The position numbers and the translations under genes are program-made. From NCBI GenBank assembly GCA_016782825.1, contig JADHXT010000230.1:1-6131 (forward strand): a stretch of 6,131 bases of DNA. The letters are read 5' to 3'. The notes under the pieces are model-generated. The model was not told where the DNA came from, made no database searches, and saw only the letters and a list, made by a program, of their open reading frames with translations. Of this stretch, positions 5,420 to 6,131 are shown piece by piece. The stretch comes from Candidatus Brocadiia bacterium. Lineage in GTDB: Bacteria > Planctomycetota > PUPC01 > DSUN01. How positions within the stretch are numbered: position 1 is the first letter of the stretch; each line of letters starts with the position of its first letter.

Positions 5420-6131
5420 CGTCTTGTACAGCTCGAACGTGCGCGCCGCGATGTCGGTGATCGCCACCGTGTCGTGGCCTCGCAGGCTCGTCTTCAGCGT
5501 GTTGTTCAGGCGGCCCGTCCACTGCGCGGGCAGGGCCTTGGCGCCGAGCATAATCCCCATGATCGAGCCGACCGTCGCGCCGTTGCAGTCGGTGTCGAAG
5601 CCCGGCTGCACGGCGCGGCAGATGCTCTGGCCGAAGTCGCCGTCGCCCCACAGCAGTGCCACGGCGCAGATGGCGGCGTTGGAGTTGGTGTGGCACCAGT
5701 CGTGGCCGTCGTTCTCGTTCCACTTCAGGTGGATCTGCTCGACGGCCTCGTCGTAGCTCAGGCCGTCGCGGTACCAGTCACAGGCCTCCTCGACGTCGCG
5801 GAAGAGGCGGCTGGTCTTGGGGATCTCCGTGAGGCCCACGTGGAGCAGCACGGCCGGCTCGTCGACGTAGGGCGCCGCGGCGAGCATGGCGGCGACGAAC
5901 ATCTCGCCGTAGATGCCGTTGCGGACGTGGCTGATCGAGGCGTCGCGCCAGGCCATGTCGGCCGCGAGCTGGGGATCGCCCATGGCGACGTAGCCGAAGG
6001 CGTCGGCTCGGATCTGCGCCCCGATCCACTCGCGGTAGGGATTCCGCCAGCTCGCGCTCGCCGGCGGCTGCATGCCCAACGCCAGATTCCGGTAGGCCAC
6101 CCGCTCGGCCGTGCACGTCGACAGCAGCGGC
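5405..6131 (-). CDS. ADP-ribosylglycohydrolase family protein, C-terminal part (5' end beyond window)
   Basis: The frame is open from the window edge to the TGA at 5405-5407: 241 residues, N-terminus missing. A GTG at 6098-6100 is probably internal, because the ten upstream codons (PLLSTCTAER) read as continuing protein. Seen, counting from the first whole codon: NPYREWIGAQIRADAFGYV (30-48), then WRDASISHVRNGIYGEMFVA (61-80) with the family's Ser-Ile-Ser-His...Asn-Gly...Tyr-Gly helix. The metal-binding C-terminal motif is PGFDTDCNGATVGSIMG (176-192), with Asp179 and Asp181 as likely ligands. Known: the DraG/ARH fold binds two Mg ions and cleaves ADP-ribose or related N- or O-glycosidic bonds; the other acidic cluster (DD[ST]) should lie upstream of the window. 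The fourth position of the usual DTDT is Cys182 here. The target (protein ADP-ribosylation, a nucleotide or another sugar conjugate) cannot be told. It lies 70 nt upstream of the PHP gene on the same strand. Confidence 0.9.
   Translation of the reverse strand, partial: PLLSTCTAERVAYRNLALGMQPPASASWRNPYREWIGAQIRADAFGYVAMGDPQLAADMAWRDASISHVRNGIYGEMFVAAMLAAAPYVDEPAVLLHVGLTEIPKTSRLFRDVEEACDWYRDGLSYDEAVEQIHLKWNENDGHDWCHTNSNAAICAVALLWGDGDFGQSICRAVQPGFDTDCNGATVGSIMGIMLGAKALPAQWTGRLNNTLKTSLRGHDTVAITDIAARTFELYKTITRG

Noticed and set aside
1..6131. CRISPR array, tRNA or rRNA gene, insertion sequence or phage element
   Set aside because: No regularly spaced direct repeats, cloverleaf-like sequence, rRNA core motifs, transposase or integrase motifs, or long terminal inverted repeats were seen on either strand.

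Overview
The window is visibly GC-rich and densely coded. Every credible gene lies on the minus strand, so the region reads from base 6131 down to base 1. The mix of families points to a bacterium of the Planctomycetota or a neighbouring lineage (Lentisphaerae/Kiritimatiellae-like), probably from a metagenome. The clues are an ADP-ribosylglycohydrolase homologue, a stand-alone divergent PHP protein, a pilin-like membrane-anchored protein, a large DUF2079 membrane protein and a methyltransferase fused to a PQQ-type beta-propeller. The taxon is inferred from protein style; there is no rRNA or marker gene here.

Layout in transcription order: (A) 6131-5405, the C-terminal 241 residues of an ADP-ribosylglycohydrolase-family protein, cut by the window edge; (B) after a 70-nt purine-rich leader, 5334-3973, a 453-residue divergent PHP-domain protein starting with GTG; (C) 7 nt later, 3965-3219, a 248-residue single-span membrane protein that looks like a degenerate pseudopilin; (D) 12 nt later, 3206-894, a 770-residue DUF2079/GT-C-like polytopic membrane protein; (E) after 54 nt, 839-1, the first 279 residues of a secreted or membrane-anchored SAM-methyltransferase-like domain running into PQQ-propeller sequence, cut by the other edge.

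B, C and D are almost certainly cotranscribed: gaps are 7 and 12 nt, and ribosome-binding sites overlap or abut the upstream stops. A and E may belong to the same unit, but the wider gaps leave this open. No intrinsic terminator, clear sigma-70 promoter, RNA gene, CRISPR array, mobile element or long repeat was seen. Functionally the set mixes hydrolases (A, B) with envelope proteins (C, D, E). No known pathway joins them, and I cannot name an established system. The main points of interest are the atypical PHP metal motifs, the methyltransferase-propeller fusion, the pilin-like protein without a prepilin peptidase signal, and a palindrome over the DUF2079 start codon that may mediate translational coupling.
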